From an uncultured Eubacteriales bacterium (GTDB lineage: Bacteria; Bacillota; Clostridia; Christensenellales; Aristaeellaceae): DNA of 64,000 nt. Shown in pieces: positions 43,817-52,996 of this stretch. Location of the stretch: assembly GCA_902793605.1 (NCBI GenBank), contig CADBEB010000004.1, forward strand, positions 1 through 64,000, in the 5' to 3' direction. The translations under genes and the position numbers were made by a program. Position 1 is the stretch's first letter; every line of letters begins with the position of its first letter. The notes below the pieces were generated by a model. It was given only the letters and a program-made list of their open reading frames with translations. It ran no database searches and had not been told where the DNA came from.

Positions 43817-46795
43817 ATGACCCCCGCTGAAAAATATCGCTTTGACCCGCAGACGCTGGAAACCCTGGAGCATCTGAACGTACCCTTTGCCGTTTATCAG
43901 TTCCTGGATAAACGGGTGGTTACGCTCGCCCTTTCGGACGGGTTCTGCCGGCTCTTCGGCTATGAAGACCGCGCGCAGGCGTATGATGACATGGATCATG
44001 ATATGTATAAGGACGCGCATCCGGATGACGTCGCGCGGATCGCCAACGACGCCTATCTATTTGCGACGGAGGGCGGCCGGTATGAAACGCTGTACCGTTC
44101 CAGAACGCAGGACCGTTCCGGTTACCGGATCATCCACGCCTACGGGGAACATATCTATACTGATACCGGGGCGCGGCTCGCCCATATCTGGTATTCCGAT
44201 GAAGGAATCTACCGGGAGGAATGCGTTCAGCAGGGATTTAAGCTGAACGAAGCCCTGAGCAACGCGCTGCACGGGAACTCCCTTATGAAGGCCAGCCAGT
44301 ATGATTTCCTGACCGGTCTTCCCGGCATGAGCTATTTCTTTGAACTGGCGGAGACAGGCAAAGAAAAGGCCCGGGCAGGCGATAACCCGGTCCTGATCTA
44401 CCTGGATTTCGTCGGTATGAAACACTTCAACTCAAAATATGGCTTTTCGGAGGGTGACCGCCTGCTGCAGTCCTTCGCGAAAATCCTGTCAAAACTGTTC
44501 GGAAACGAGCATTGCTGCCGGTTCTCCTCGGATCATTTTGCCGTACAGACGGAAACAGCGGGACTGGAGGAAAAGCTGCGGCAGCTGTTCTCCGAATACA
44601 AAGAAATCAACGAAGGGAAAAAACTGCCGCTTCATGCCGGCGTCTATGTGGCACAGGGGGATATGGTTCATACCAGCGTTGCCTGCGACCGGGCGAAAAT
44701 GGCCTGTGAAACGCTGCGGGGCCGGTATGAATCAGCCGTACAGTATTACAGCCCGGACATGAGTAAAGCTGCCGACGATAAACAGTATATCATTGAAAAT
44801 ATCGACAGGGCAGTTGCGGAAAACTGGATCCGGGTTTACCTCCAGCCGATCGTTCGCTCTGTCAACGGCAAAACCTGTGACGTGGAAGCACTGGCCCGGT
44901 GGATTGACCCGAACAAAGGCTTCCTGTCCCCGGCTGATTTTATTCCGGCCCTGGAAGACGCGGGGCTGATCTGGAAGCTGGATCTCTGTATGGTCGACCG
45001 GGTCCTGGAAGCCATTCAAACGGAAATGGCGGATGGATTTGTGGTGGTTCCCCATTCCATCAATCTCTCCCGGTCTGATTTCGACGCCTGCGATATCGTG
45101 GAGGAGATCCGGAAGCGGGTGGACGCTGCCGGCGTCCCCCGGGACCGGATCACCATCGAGATCACGGAGAGTATGATCGGCAGTGACCCGGCTTTCATGA
45201 ATGAGCAGGTCGAACGGTTCCGGAATTACGGATTCCCCGTATGGATGGACGACTTTGGCAGCGGTTATTCCTCCCTGGACATCCTGCAGAGCTTTCACTT
45301 TGACCTGATCAAATTCGACATGAGTTTCATGCGGGAATTCAATCAGGGGGAAAACGCAAAGATCATCCTGACCGAACTGATGCGCATGGCAACCTCGCTG
45401 GGCCTGGACACGGTCTGCGAAGGCGTCGAGACCGAGGAGCAGGTCCGCTTCCTGCAGGAAATCGGCTGCTCAAAGCTCCAGGGGTTCTATTTCAGCAAAC
45501 CGATCCCCTTTGACACGGTCCGGGAGATGTTCCGGGACAAAACGCTGATCGCAAACGAAAACCCCGAAGAATCCGAATACTATGAAAACATCGGCCGGAT
45601 CAGCCTGCACGATCTCGATATCATCTCCGGTGATGAAGCAGATTCCTTCCACAACGTATTCAGCACGCTTCCGATGGCGGTCCTGGAAATCGCCGGCCAG
45701 ACCGTCCGGTATATCCGGAACAATCCGTCCTACCGGGAATTTGTCAGGAGGTTTTTCAAAGCTGATTTGTCCGACCGGCAGATCAGCCTGGATGCTCCCG
45801 TTGTAGAATACGTAAACGGTTTTTTCAGAGTGGTCAGGCAGTGCTGCGAGAGTGGAAACCGGATATATTTTAATGAAAGGATGCCGGACGGTTCAACAGC
45901 CCATTCGTTTGTACGGCGTCTCAGCGTCAACCCCGTCACCGGTAACGTAGCCGTCGCTGTCGCGGTGCTTTCCGTCTCTGAGCCGGACGACAGCATGACC
46001 TACGCGGAGATCGCGGAATCCCTCGCCGCCGATTACTATAATATTTACCTGATCGACCTGGATACAAATCATTATATCGAATACACCCGGCAGACCTACA
46101 GTGAGGAAATGTCGCTGAAACGACACGGCGAAGATTTCTTTGAGTCCGCCCGTCGCGAAGCCCTGACCCGGATCTGTCAGGAGGACCGGGAAATGTTCAT
46201 GTCCCTGTTCACAAGGGAAAATGTTCTCCGGACGATCGATGAACAGGGGATATTCACCACGGTCTACCGCCTGATGGATACCGGTATTCCGGTCTACGTG
46301 AATATGAAAGTCACCCGGATGCGCGGCAGCAACCACCTGATCCTCGGCGTCAGCGTTGTGGACGCGCCGATGAGGCAGAAAGCGCACTATGAGGAAATGC
46401 AGAAGGAACGGGACACGCTGATCCGGGTGATGGCCCTCTCCGACGGATATATCGCGCTGTATACGGTGGACCTCCAAACGGAGCAATACGCTGAATTCAG
46501 TGCTTCAGAGGATCTGGACAGCCTCGGGGTAGCCAATGAAGGCGATGACTTCTTCCGCCAGACGTTCGTGAACGCGGAATCTTTTTGCTTTGCCGAAGAC
46601 CTGCAGCGTTTCCGGGAACAGTTCACCCGGGAAAATGTACTGCAGCATATCCGGGAGGACGGCTCTTTCAGCATCAGCTACCGCCTGATGATCCGGGGCA
46701 AACCGAAGCAGGTCACGCTGAAAGCCGTCCTGCTGAAAAACGGGAACACGGACAAACTGATCATCGGCGTACGGGCCTGGAAAGACAGGAAATAA
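43817..46795 (+). CDS. PAS / degenerate GGDEF / EAL protein with C-terminal PAS-like repeats
   Basis: A 992-residue c-di-GMP signalling protein without membrane segments. Order: PAS-like domain (about 20-130), GGDEF domain (about 160-315) in which GGDEF reads SSDHF, so it is probably not a cyclase; EAL domain (about 330-570) with EAL intact and HSINLSRSDF, EITES, DDFGSGYSSLD, LIKFD, EGVET and QGFYFSKP, so phosphodiesterase activity is likely; then a PAS-like segment and two similar modules ending near 850 and 985 that share ENVLxxI-type and YRLM sequences. The start is set by AGGAGG. It is convergent with mscL, sharing a terminator. Confidence 0.93.
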   Translation: MTPAEKYRFDPQTLETLEHLNVPFAVYQFLDKRVVTLALSDGFCRLFGYEDRAQAYDDMDHDMYKDAHPDDVARIANDAYLFATEGGRYETLYRSRTQDRSGYRIIHAYGEHIYTDTGARLAHIWYSDEGIYREECVQQGFKLNEALSNALHGNSLMKASQYDFLTGLPGMSYFFELAETGKEKARAGDNPVLIYLDFVGMKHFNSKYGFSEGDRLLQSFAKILSKLFGNEHCCRFSSDHFAVQTETAGLEEKLRQLFSEYKEINEGKKLPLHAGVYVAQGDMVHTSVACDRAKMACETLRGRYESAVQYYSPDMSKAADDKQYIIENIDRAVAENWIRVYLQPIVRSVNGKTCDVEALARWIDPNKGFLSPADFIPALEDAGLIWKLDLCMVDRVLEAIQTEMADGFVVVPHSINLSRSDFDACDIVEEIRKRVDAAGVPRDRITIEITESMIGSDPAFMNEQVERFRNYGFPVWMDDFGSGYSSLDILQSFHFDLIKFDMSFMREFNQGENAKIILTELMRMATSLGLDTVCEGVETEEQVRFLQEIGCSKLQGFYFSKPIPFDTVREMFRDKTLIANENPEESEYYENIGRISLHDLDIISGDEADSFHNVFSTLPMAVLEIAGQTVRYIRNNPSYREFVRRFFKADLSDRQISLDAPVVEYVNGFFRVVRQCCESGNRIYFNERMPDGSTAHSFVRRLSVNPVTGNVAVAVAVLSVSEPDDSMTYAEIAESLAADYYNIYLIDLDTNHYIEYTRQTYSEEMSLKRHGEDFFESARREALTRICQEDREMFMSLFTRENVLRTIDEQGIFTTVYRLMDTGIPVYVNMKVTRMRGSNHLILGVSVVDAPMRQKAHYEEMQKERDTLIRVMALSDGYIALYTVDLQTEQYAEFSASEDLDSLGVANEGDDFFRQTFVNAESFCFAEDLQRFREQFTRENVLQHIREDGSFSISYRLMIRGKPKQVTLKAVLLKNGNTDKLIIGVRAWKDRK

Positions 46796-46852
46796 CACCG
46801 GCAAAACCGGAGCATCATCCCCCCGGGACAGAAACGGACAAAGAGAAAGTAA

Positions 46853-46884
46853 AACACCCGCTGTTCTGTATGACAGCGGGTGTT
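46853..46884. terminator. Shared terminator between the EAL gene and mscL
   Basis: Perfect 12-bp stem AACACCCGCTGT/ACAGCGGGTGTT with an eight-base loop, between convergent genes, with a modest T-rich flank on both strands. Confidence 0.85.
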
Positions 46885-46897
46885 CTGTATGATCTGC

Positions 46898-47302
46898 TTA
46901 GTTCAGCTCGCTCGTGCAGTGCGGGCAGCGGGTCGCCTTGATGTCGATCTCGCTCTGGCAGAAGGGGCAAACCTTGGTGGTGGGATCCGCAGGCTTCTCT
47001 TCCTTCTTCTTAATGTTCTTGGCTGCGTTCATCGCCTTGATGATCAGGAACAGCACGAAGGCTGTGATGATGAAGCTGATGATCGTGCCGATAAAGGAAG
47101 CGATCGCCGGACCGGCAGCCCAGGTGCCTTCCGGCAGGTCAACGGGCTTGGGCAGGATAGCATCCAGCAGGGGCTGGATGAAGTTGGCGATCAGGGAGTC
47201 AACGATGGACTTGAAGGCAGCACCGATGATGATACCGACAGCCATGTCGATGACGTTACCGCGCATTGCAAACTCTTTGAACTCTTTGAAGAACTTTTTC
47301 AT
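46898..47302 (-). CDS. mscL: MscL mechanosensitive channel with a C-terminal zinc ribbon
   Basis: Large-conductance tension-gated channel that vents solutes on hypo-osmotic shock. The 134 residues have the N-terminal amphipathic helix and TM1 (FAMRGNVIDMAVGIIIGAAFKSIVDSL), a short loop, TM2 (IGTIISFIITAFVLFLIIKAMN) and a charged cytoplasmic stretch. Instead of the usual helical bundle end, the protein finishes with VCPFCQSEIDIKATRCPHC, a C4 zinc ribbon. This tail occurs in some clostridial MscL proteins and could bind metal or a partner. GGAGG is ten bases before the ATG. Confidence 0.95.
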   Translation of the reverse strand: MKKFFKEFKEFAMRGNVIDMAVGIIIGAAFKSIVDSLIANFIQPLLDAILPKPVDLPEGTWAAGPAIASFIGTIISFIITAFVLFLIIKAMNAAKNIKKKEEKPADPTTKVCPFCQSEIDIKATRCPHCTSELN

Positions 47303-47320
47303 GGTCTTTTCTCCTCCGTA

Positions 47321-47962
47321 TTATCTTTTTTTGCCGCCGAAAAGACTTTCGATGGCTTTGGTCACATTTCTGGTCAGGCTGGAAACCACCTGACGGGTCG
47401 CCGTGCTGATCGCGGTGTTCTTGACGCGGCCGGCAACGGAGTCGTTCCTGCGGGCGCGCTCGGCGGCTTCCTCACGCAGCTGGTCGTTCCGGGCGCGACG
47501 CTCGGCAGCTTCCTGTTCGCGGGCCTTCCGCTCGGCTTCCTTCGCTGCGGCGGCGGCAGCCTTCTGCTGCTCGGCCAGGGCCTTGGGATCGGTGGCGACG
47601 GGAGCGGGCACATAGTTGCCGGTCGCGGGATCCAGCACCATATCGACCATCTGCTGCACATACTGGCCGGTCGCCTGGTCCAGCACCATCACGGGCATCT
47701 TCTGTACCTGGGGCTGCACCTGGATGGTGGGCACGGCCTGCTGTACGGCCTGTACCACGGGCTGGGCTGCCTGCTGCACGGCCTGGACGACCGGCTGGGC
47801 CGCCTGCTGCACGGCTGCAGGAGCCTGCTGCACGGCTTCAACCACGGGGGCCGCGGCTTCCTGCACGGCCTGGGCCGCTTCCTGGACAGGAGTCATGCCT
47901 TCGACTTCTTTCTCGACATACTGACCGGTGGTAGGATCAAAAACCTTGAATGTCTGTCCCAT
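47321..47962 (-). CDS. Ala/Gln/Val-rich repeat protein, possible partner of the HerA-like ATPase
   Basis: A 213-residue protein of no named family. It contains three copies of a D-x-A/T-T-G-Q/N-Y-V motif (VFDPTTGQYVEK, VLDQATGQYVQQ, VLDPATGNYVPA), a central run of QQAAQPVVQAV units, and an Ala/Glu/Arg coiled coil. The last 40 residues (NDSVAGRVKNTAISTATRQV ... SLFGGKKR) resemble the C-terminal tail of HerA-like DUF853 ATPases, which the upstream gene lacks. It begins 84 bp after that gene and 18 bp before mscL, so the three probably form one unit. Confidence 0.78.
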   Translation of the reverse strand: MGQTFKVFDPTTGQYVEKEVEGMTPVQEAAQAVQEAAAPVVEAVQQAPAAVQQAAQPVVQAVQQAAQPVVQAVQQAVPTIQVQPQVQKMPVMVLDQATGQYVQQMVDMVLDPATGNYVPAPVATDPKALAEQQKAAAAAAKEAERKAREQEAAERRARNDQLREEAAERARRNDSVAGRVKNTAISTATRQVVSSLTRNVTKAIESLFGGKKR

Positions 47963-48046
47963 GTCTGTCTGCGCGGTGCTCTCTCCCTCACCGCAAAAGG
48001 GGTCGTTGGGTAAACAGTAACGTGATGACCAGCTTTCAGCCGCACT

Positions 48047-49447
48047 TCAGAAATAGTACCACTGACCGTTGATCAGCTTGAACCGCTGCGGATCCATTTC
48101 CTGCACCTGGGGTGCGGATGGTACTTTCGGTACCGGTGGTACTGGCGGCGTAGGCTGTTCCTGTGCGCCCGGATCTCCGGCAGGATCGCTCTCATCGTCA
48201 TACTTCCCCTTGAGAGGGCTGGACGAGATGATCATTCTGCGGATTTCCTCGCTGATCGGTCCCATAAAACTCTGCGGGGGAAGGATAGTGGCCCGCTCCA
48301 CCACGCCCGGAGCACCGTGCTCATCAAGGAAGGAGACCAGCGCCTCGCCTGTCTTCAGGGTGGTGATGGCTTCCTCTGTATCAAAGGACGGATTCGTCCG
48401 GAACGTCTGTGCCGCGACCTTGACAGCCTTCTGGTCCAGCGGGGTATAGGCGCGCAGGGCATGCTGGATGCGGTTGCCCAGCTGCCCCAGGATCGTCATG
48501 GGGATGTCCGCCGGGTTCTGGGTGATAAAATAAACACCCACGCCCTTGGAGCGGACCAGCCGCACCACCTGCTCGATCTTCTCCATCAGCGGACGGCTGC
48601 AGTTGTTGAACAGCAGGTGCGCCTCGTCAAAAAAGAAGACGATCTTCGGTTTCTCCGCGTCCCCCCGCTCCGGCAGCAGCTCATAGAGCTTTGTCAGCAT
48701 CCACAGGAGGAACGTGGAATACATCGTCGGGTTGTTGAACAGCCGGTCCGCGCACAGGATATTGATCTTTCCCCTGCCGTCCGCCGGATCCGTCTGTATC
48801 CAGTCGTTGATATCGATGGCCGGTTCCCGGAAGAACACATCGCCGCCCTGGTCCTCCAGCACGCCGACAGCACGCTGGATGGCGCCGACGCTGGCAGCGG
48901 ATACGTTCCCGTATTCCAGCGTATATTCCCTGGCGTTTTCGCCGACGTGAATCAGCAGGTTCTTCAGGTCCTGCAGGTGCTCGAGGGGCAGATCCTCCCG
49001 GGCCGCCACCCGGAAGGCGATATTCATCACGCCGCTCTGCGTCTCATTCAGATTCAGCATCCGGCTCATCAGCAGGGGACCCATGTCCTCTACCGTTGCG
49101 CGGATCGGAATTCCCTGCTCGCCATAGACATCCCAATACTCGGTCGGATAGGAAGTATACTGAAACTGTTCCTTCGGCACCCCGCACATATCCAGCCTGC
49201 GGTTGATCGCGTCCGTCTCCGTCCCGGGAGATACCATTCCGCTCAGGTCGCTCTTGATATCGCTCAGGAACACGGGCACGCCCAAATCGGAAAAGCCCTC
49301 CGCCAGCACCTTCAGGGACACGGTCTTCCCGGTCCCCGTCGCGCCGGCGATCAGGCCGTGGCGGTTCGCCATGGAGGGCAGCAGATATACGGGTGTCTTG
49401 TCTTCGCAGGACCCGATCCAGATCCTCTGACTCTCCTGATGGAGCAT
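48047..49447 (-). CDS. HerA-like (DUF853) ATPase
   Basis: A 466-residue HerA/FtsK-superfamily ATPase. Walker A is GATGTGKT near residue 37, Walker B FFFDEAHLLF, with the DUF853 N-terminus IWIGSCEDKTPVYLLPSMANRHGLIAG and RSKGVGVYFITQNPADIP. Relatives such as E. coli YjgR are about 500 residues and their biological role is unsettled. Here the usual C-terminal GRxxxT...RGxLGSLFG-type tail is replaced by a proline-rich linker and MDPQRFKLINGQWYYF. The missing tail appears to be on the downstream gene. A promoter lies 40 bp upstream. Confidence 0.9.
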   Translation of the reverse strand: MLHQESQRIWIGSCEDKTPVYLLPSMANRHGLIAGATGTGKTVSLKVLAEGFSDLGVPVFLSDIKSDLSGMVSPGTETDAINRRLDMCGVPKEQFQYTSYPTEYWDVYGEQGIPIRATVEDMGPLLMSRMLNLNETQSGVMNIAFRVAAREDLPLEHLQDLKNLLIHVGENAREYTLEYGNVSAASVGAIQRAVGVLEDQGGDVFFREPAIDINDWIQTDPADGRGKINILCADRLFNNPTMYSTFLLWMLTKLYELLPERGDAEKPKIVFFFDEAHLLFNNCSRPLMEKIEQVVRLVRSKGVGVYFITQNPADIPMTILGQLGNRIQHALRAYTPLDQKAVKVAAQTFRTNPSFDTEEAITTLKTGEALVSFLDEHGAPGVVERATILPPQSFMGPISEEIRRMIISSSPLKGKYDDESDPAGDPGAQEQPTPPVPPVPKVPSAPQVQEMDPQRFKLINGQWYYF

Positions 49448-49487
49448 ACCTGACGCCTCCGTTTTATCTCTGTTTTTCTACCGGGCT

Positions 49488-49517
49488 ATTTTACAACGAT
49501 TGCCCCTTGAACGTCAA
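49488..49517 (-). promoter_or_regulatory. Promoter of the HerA-like gene
   Basis: Minus strand: -35 TTGACG (49512-49517), 18-bp spacer, -10 TAAAAT (49488-49493). The -35 lies in a perfect small inverted repeat CCTTGA-ACG-TCAAGG (49505-49519). Confidence 0.78.
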
Positions 49518-49556
49518 GGTTTTCGGGCCTTTTCATTGTTCTGCGCGCGTATTTCC

Positions 49557-50867
49557 TTACAGCGCCGCCATGATCTCCCGCATTTTCTCCGCAGCCCTCG
49601 CACGATGGCTGATTCCGTTCTTCTCCGCCTCGTTCATCTCCGCGTAGGTCTTGCCCATCGGTTCATACAGGAACAGCGGGTCGTATCCGAAGCCGCCCGT
49701 CCCTCGCCGTTCGTACAGGATCGTACCCGGGCACTTTCCTTCGGCGATCAGGGTCTCCTTCCCCGGGAGTTTCAGCGCCAGCGCGCAGCGGAACGCCGCG
49801 GACCGGTCGGTCTTTCCCTCCAGCCGGCTCAGCAGCAGGTCGTTGTTTGCCTCGTCGTTTCCGTGCTCCCCGGCATATCGGGCGGAATGCACCCCGGGCT
49901 CGCCGTCCAGTGCGTCGACCTCCAGCCCGCTGTCGTCCGCGATCGCCGGCAGGCCGGTCGCCTCGCAGACCGCCTCGGCCTTGATCGCCGCGTTTCCGGC
50001 AAAGGTAGAGGCGTTCTCGTCGATCGGGCCGAAGAAACCCGCGTCGGTCATCGGGGCAATGGTGTAGAAGTCCCGGAACATCTCCCGCAGTTCCCGGAGC
50101 TTGTGTTCGTTTCCCGTTGCCGCCAGCAGCAGCGGCTTCGGCGAGATCTGCTCGGCCCGCTTCCCGAGGGCTTCCCGCTGGGCATCCATCAGCTCCCGGA
50201 TCCCCTTCGCGCCGTAGCTCATCAGCGTTTCCAACTCGTTCCCGGTGAAGGCGCGGCCTTCGCCGGTTCCCTGGAGTTCGATGAACTCGCCTTTTTCATT
50301 CATCACAAAGTTCATGTCCACCTGCGCGCGGCTGTCTTCCTGGTAGCACAGGTCCAGGCACGGCACGTCCTCCATGATGCCGGCGCTTACCGCCGCCACC
50401 TGATGGATGACCGGGCTCACCAGCAGCTTTTTCTCCCGCACCAGCCGGTCTGCCGCACAGGTCAGCGCGACCATCGCACCGGTGATCGACGCGGTGCGCG
50501 TCCCGCCGTCCGCTTCCAGCACGTCGCAGTCCAGCGTGATCGTCCGCTCGCCGAGCTTTTCCAGGTCCACGGCCTGCCGCAGCGCCCGGCCGATCAGCCG
50601 CTGGATCTCCACACTGCGCCCGTCTTTCTTGATGCCGTCCCGCTTCTTCCGCTCGCCGGTGGAGGCCGGGAGCATCGCGTATTCCGCCGTGATCCAGCCC
50701 TTTCCCTGGCCCTTCAGGAACGGCGGTACCGTTTCCTCCACGCTGGCCGTGCAGATCACACGGGTATTCCCCGTCGCGATCAGGCAGCTGCCGTATGCCG
50801 TGCGCACAAAATCAATATCGATCTTCACCGGACGCTTCTCGTCCGGCTGCCTTCCGTCCGTTCTCAT
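49557..50867 (-). CDS. RNase PH - RdgB (XTP/dITP diphosphatase) fusion
   Basis: A 436-residue bifunctional protein. Residues about 1-240 are RNase PH, a phosphorolytic 3'-5' exonuclease for tRNA ends (start MRTDGRQ, FLKGQGKGWITAEYAMLP, RLIGRALRQAVD, DCDVLEADGGTRTASITGA). Residues about 245-436 are RdgB, which removes non-canonical purine dNTPs (LLLAATGNEHKLRELRE, IADDSGLEVDALDGEPGVHSARYAG, GFGYDPLF, ISHRARA). Both catalytic sets look intact. The start at 50867 is supported by the ATGA overlap with pgsA. The fusion is known in some Clostridia and Negativicutes. Confidence 0.95.
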   Translation of the reverse strand: MRTDGRQPDEKRPVKIDIDFVRTAYGSCLIATGNTRVICTASVEETVPPFLKGQGKGWITAEYAMLPASTGERKKRDGIKKDGRSVEIQRLIGRALRQAVDLEKLGERTITLDCDVLEADGGTRTASITGAMVALTCAADRLVREKKLLVSPVIHQVAAVSAGIMEDVPCLDLCYQEDSRAQVDMNFVMNEKGEFIELQGTGEGRAFTGNELETLMSYGAKGIRELMDAQREALGKRAEQISPKPLLLAATGNEHKLRELREMFRDFYTIAPMTDAGFFGPIDENASTFAGNAAIKAEAVCEATGLPAIADDSGLEVDALDGEPGVHSARYAGEHGNDEANNDLLLSRLEGKTDRSAAFRCALALKLPGKETLIAEGKCPGTILYERRGTGGFGYDPLFLYEPMGKTYAEMNEAEKNGISHRARAAEKMREIMAAL

Positions 50868-51477
50868 GCCTGTCCTCCGTCTTCCGCTTTCCGTTTCCGG
50901 ATCGTCCTGACCGCTCCGATGATGTAGATGACCATCGCGCACAGCGCCAGCGCCACCGTCATCCACAGGAGGATGATGTCCAGCTGCACGCCCCGGGCCG
51001 CCAGCTCGTCATGGAAGAACGCGAGCACCAGGCTCAGGATGAAGCAGACCTGCGCTGCCTTTCCCACGTAGTTGCTGTAGACCACCACGTCGTTCTTCAG
51101 CATCAGCAGCCCGCCAATCACCATGAACAGTTCCTTGCACGCCACGATAATGATCGCCGACCACGGGAAGACGCCCGCGATTCCCTGGCATACCATGGCC
51201 GAGAGGACCATCAGTTTGTCCGCCAGCGGATCGAACAGTTTCCCGAAGTCAGTGATCTGGTTCAGTTTCCTTGCCAGATACCCGTCCAGCATATCCGTCA
51301 GGCTGGCCGCGATGAACACGCCCAGCGACGCCATTTTGTGTCCTTTCAGGAACAGAACCACAAACACCGGCACCAGGATCAGCCGGATCATCGTCAGCAC
51401 GTTCGGGATCGTCCATACGTTCGTAAACAGTTTCCGGATCTTGTCTTTCAGGCTCAAGTGTGTTTTCCTCTTTTCGT

Positions 51478-51481
<4 letters not shown>
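50864..51481 (-). CDS. pgsA: CDP-diacylglycerol-glycerol-3-phosphate 3-phosphatidyltransferase
   Basis: Commits CDP-diacylglycerol to phosphatidylglycerol synthesis in the membrane. The 205 residues contain the CDP-alcohol phosphotransferase signature D-x2-DG-x2-AR-x8-G-x3-D-x3-D, seen as SLTDMLDGYLARKLNQ followed by GKLFDPLADK, and four to five hydrophobic helices. Its ATG overlaps the glpK stop and its stop overlaps the RNase PH start (both ATGA), so three proteins are translationally coupled. Glycerol phosphate from GlpK could supply PgsA. Confidence 0.95.
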
Positions 51482-52971
<1,490 letters not shown>

Positions 52972-52996
52972 CGGCTTCTTCTCCTTCCTTTTCGCC

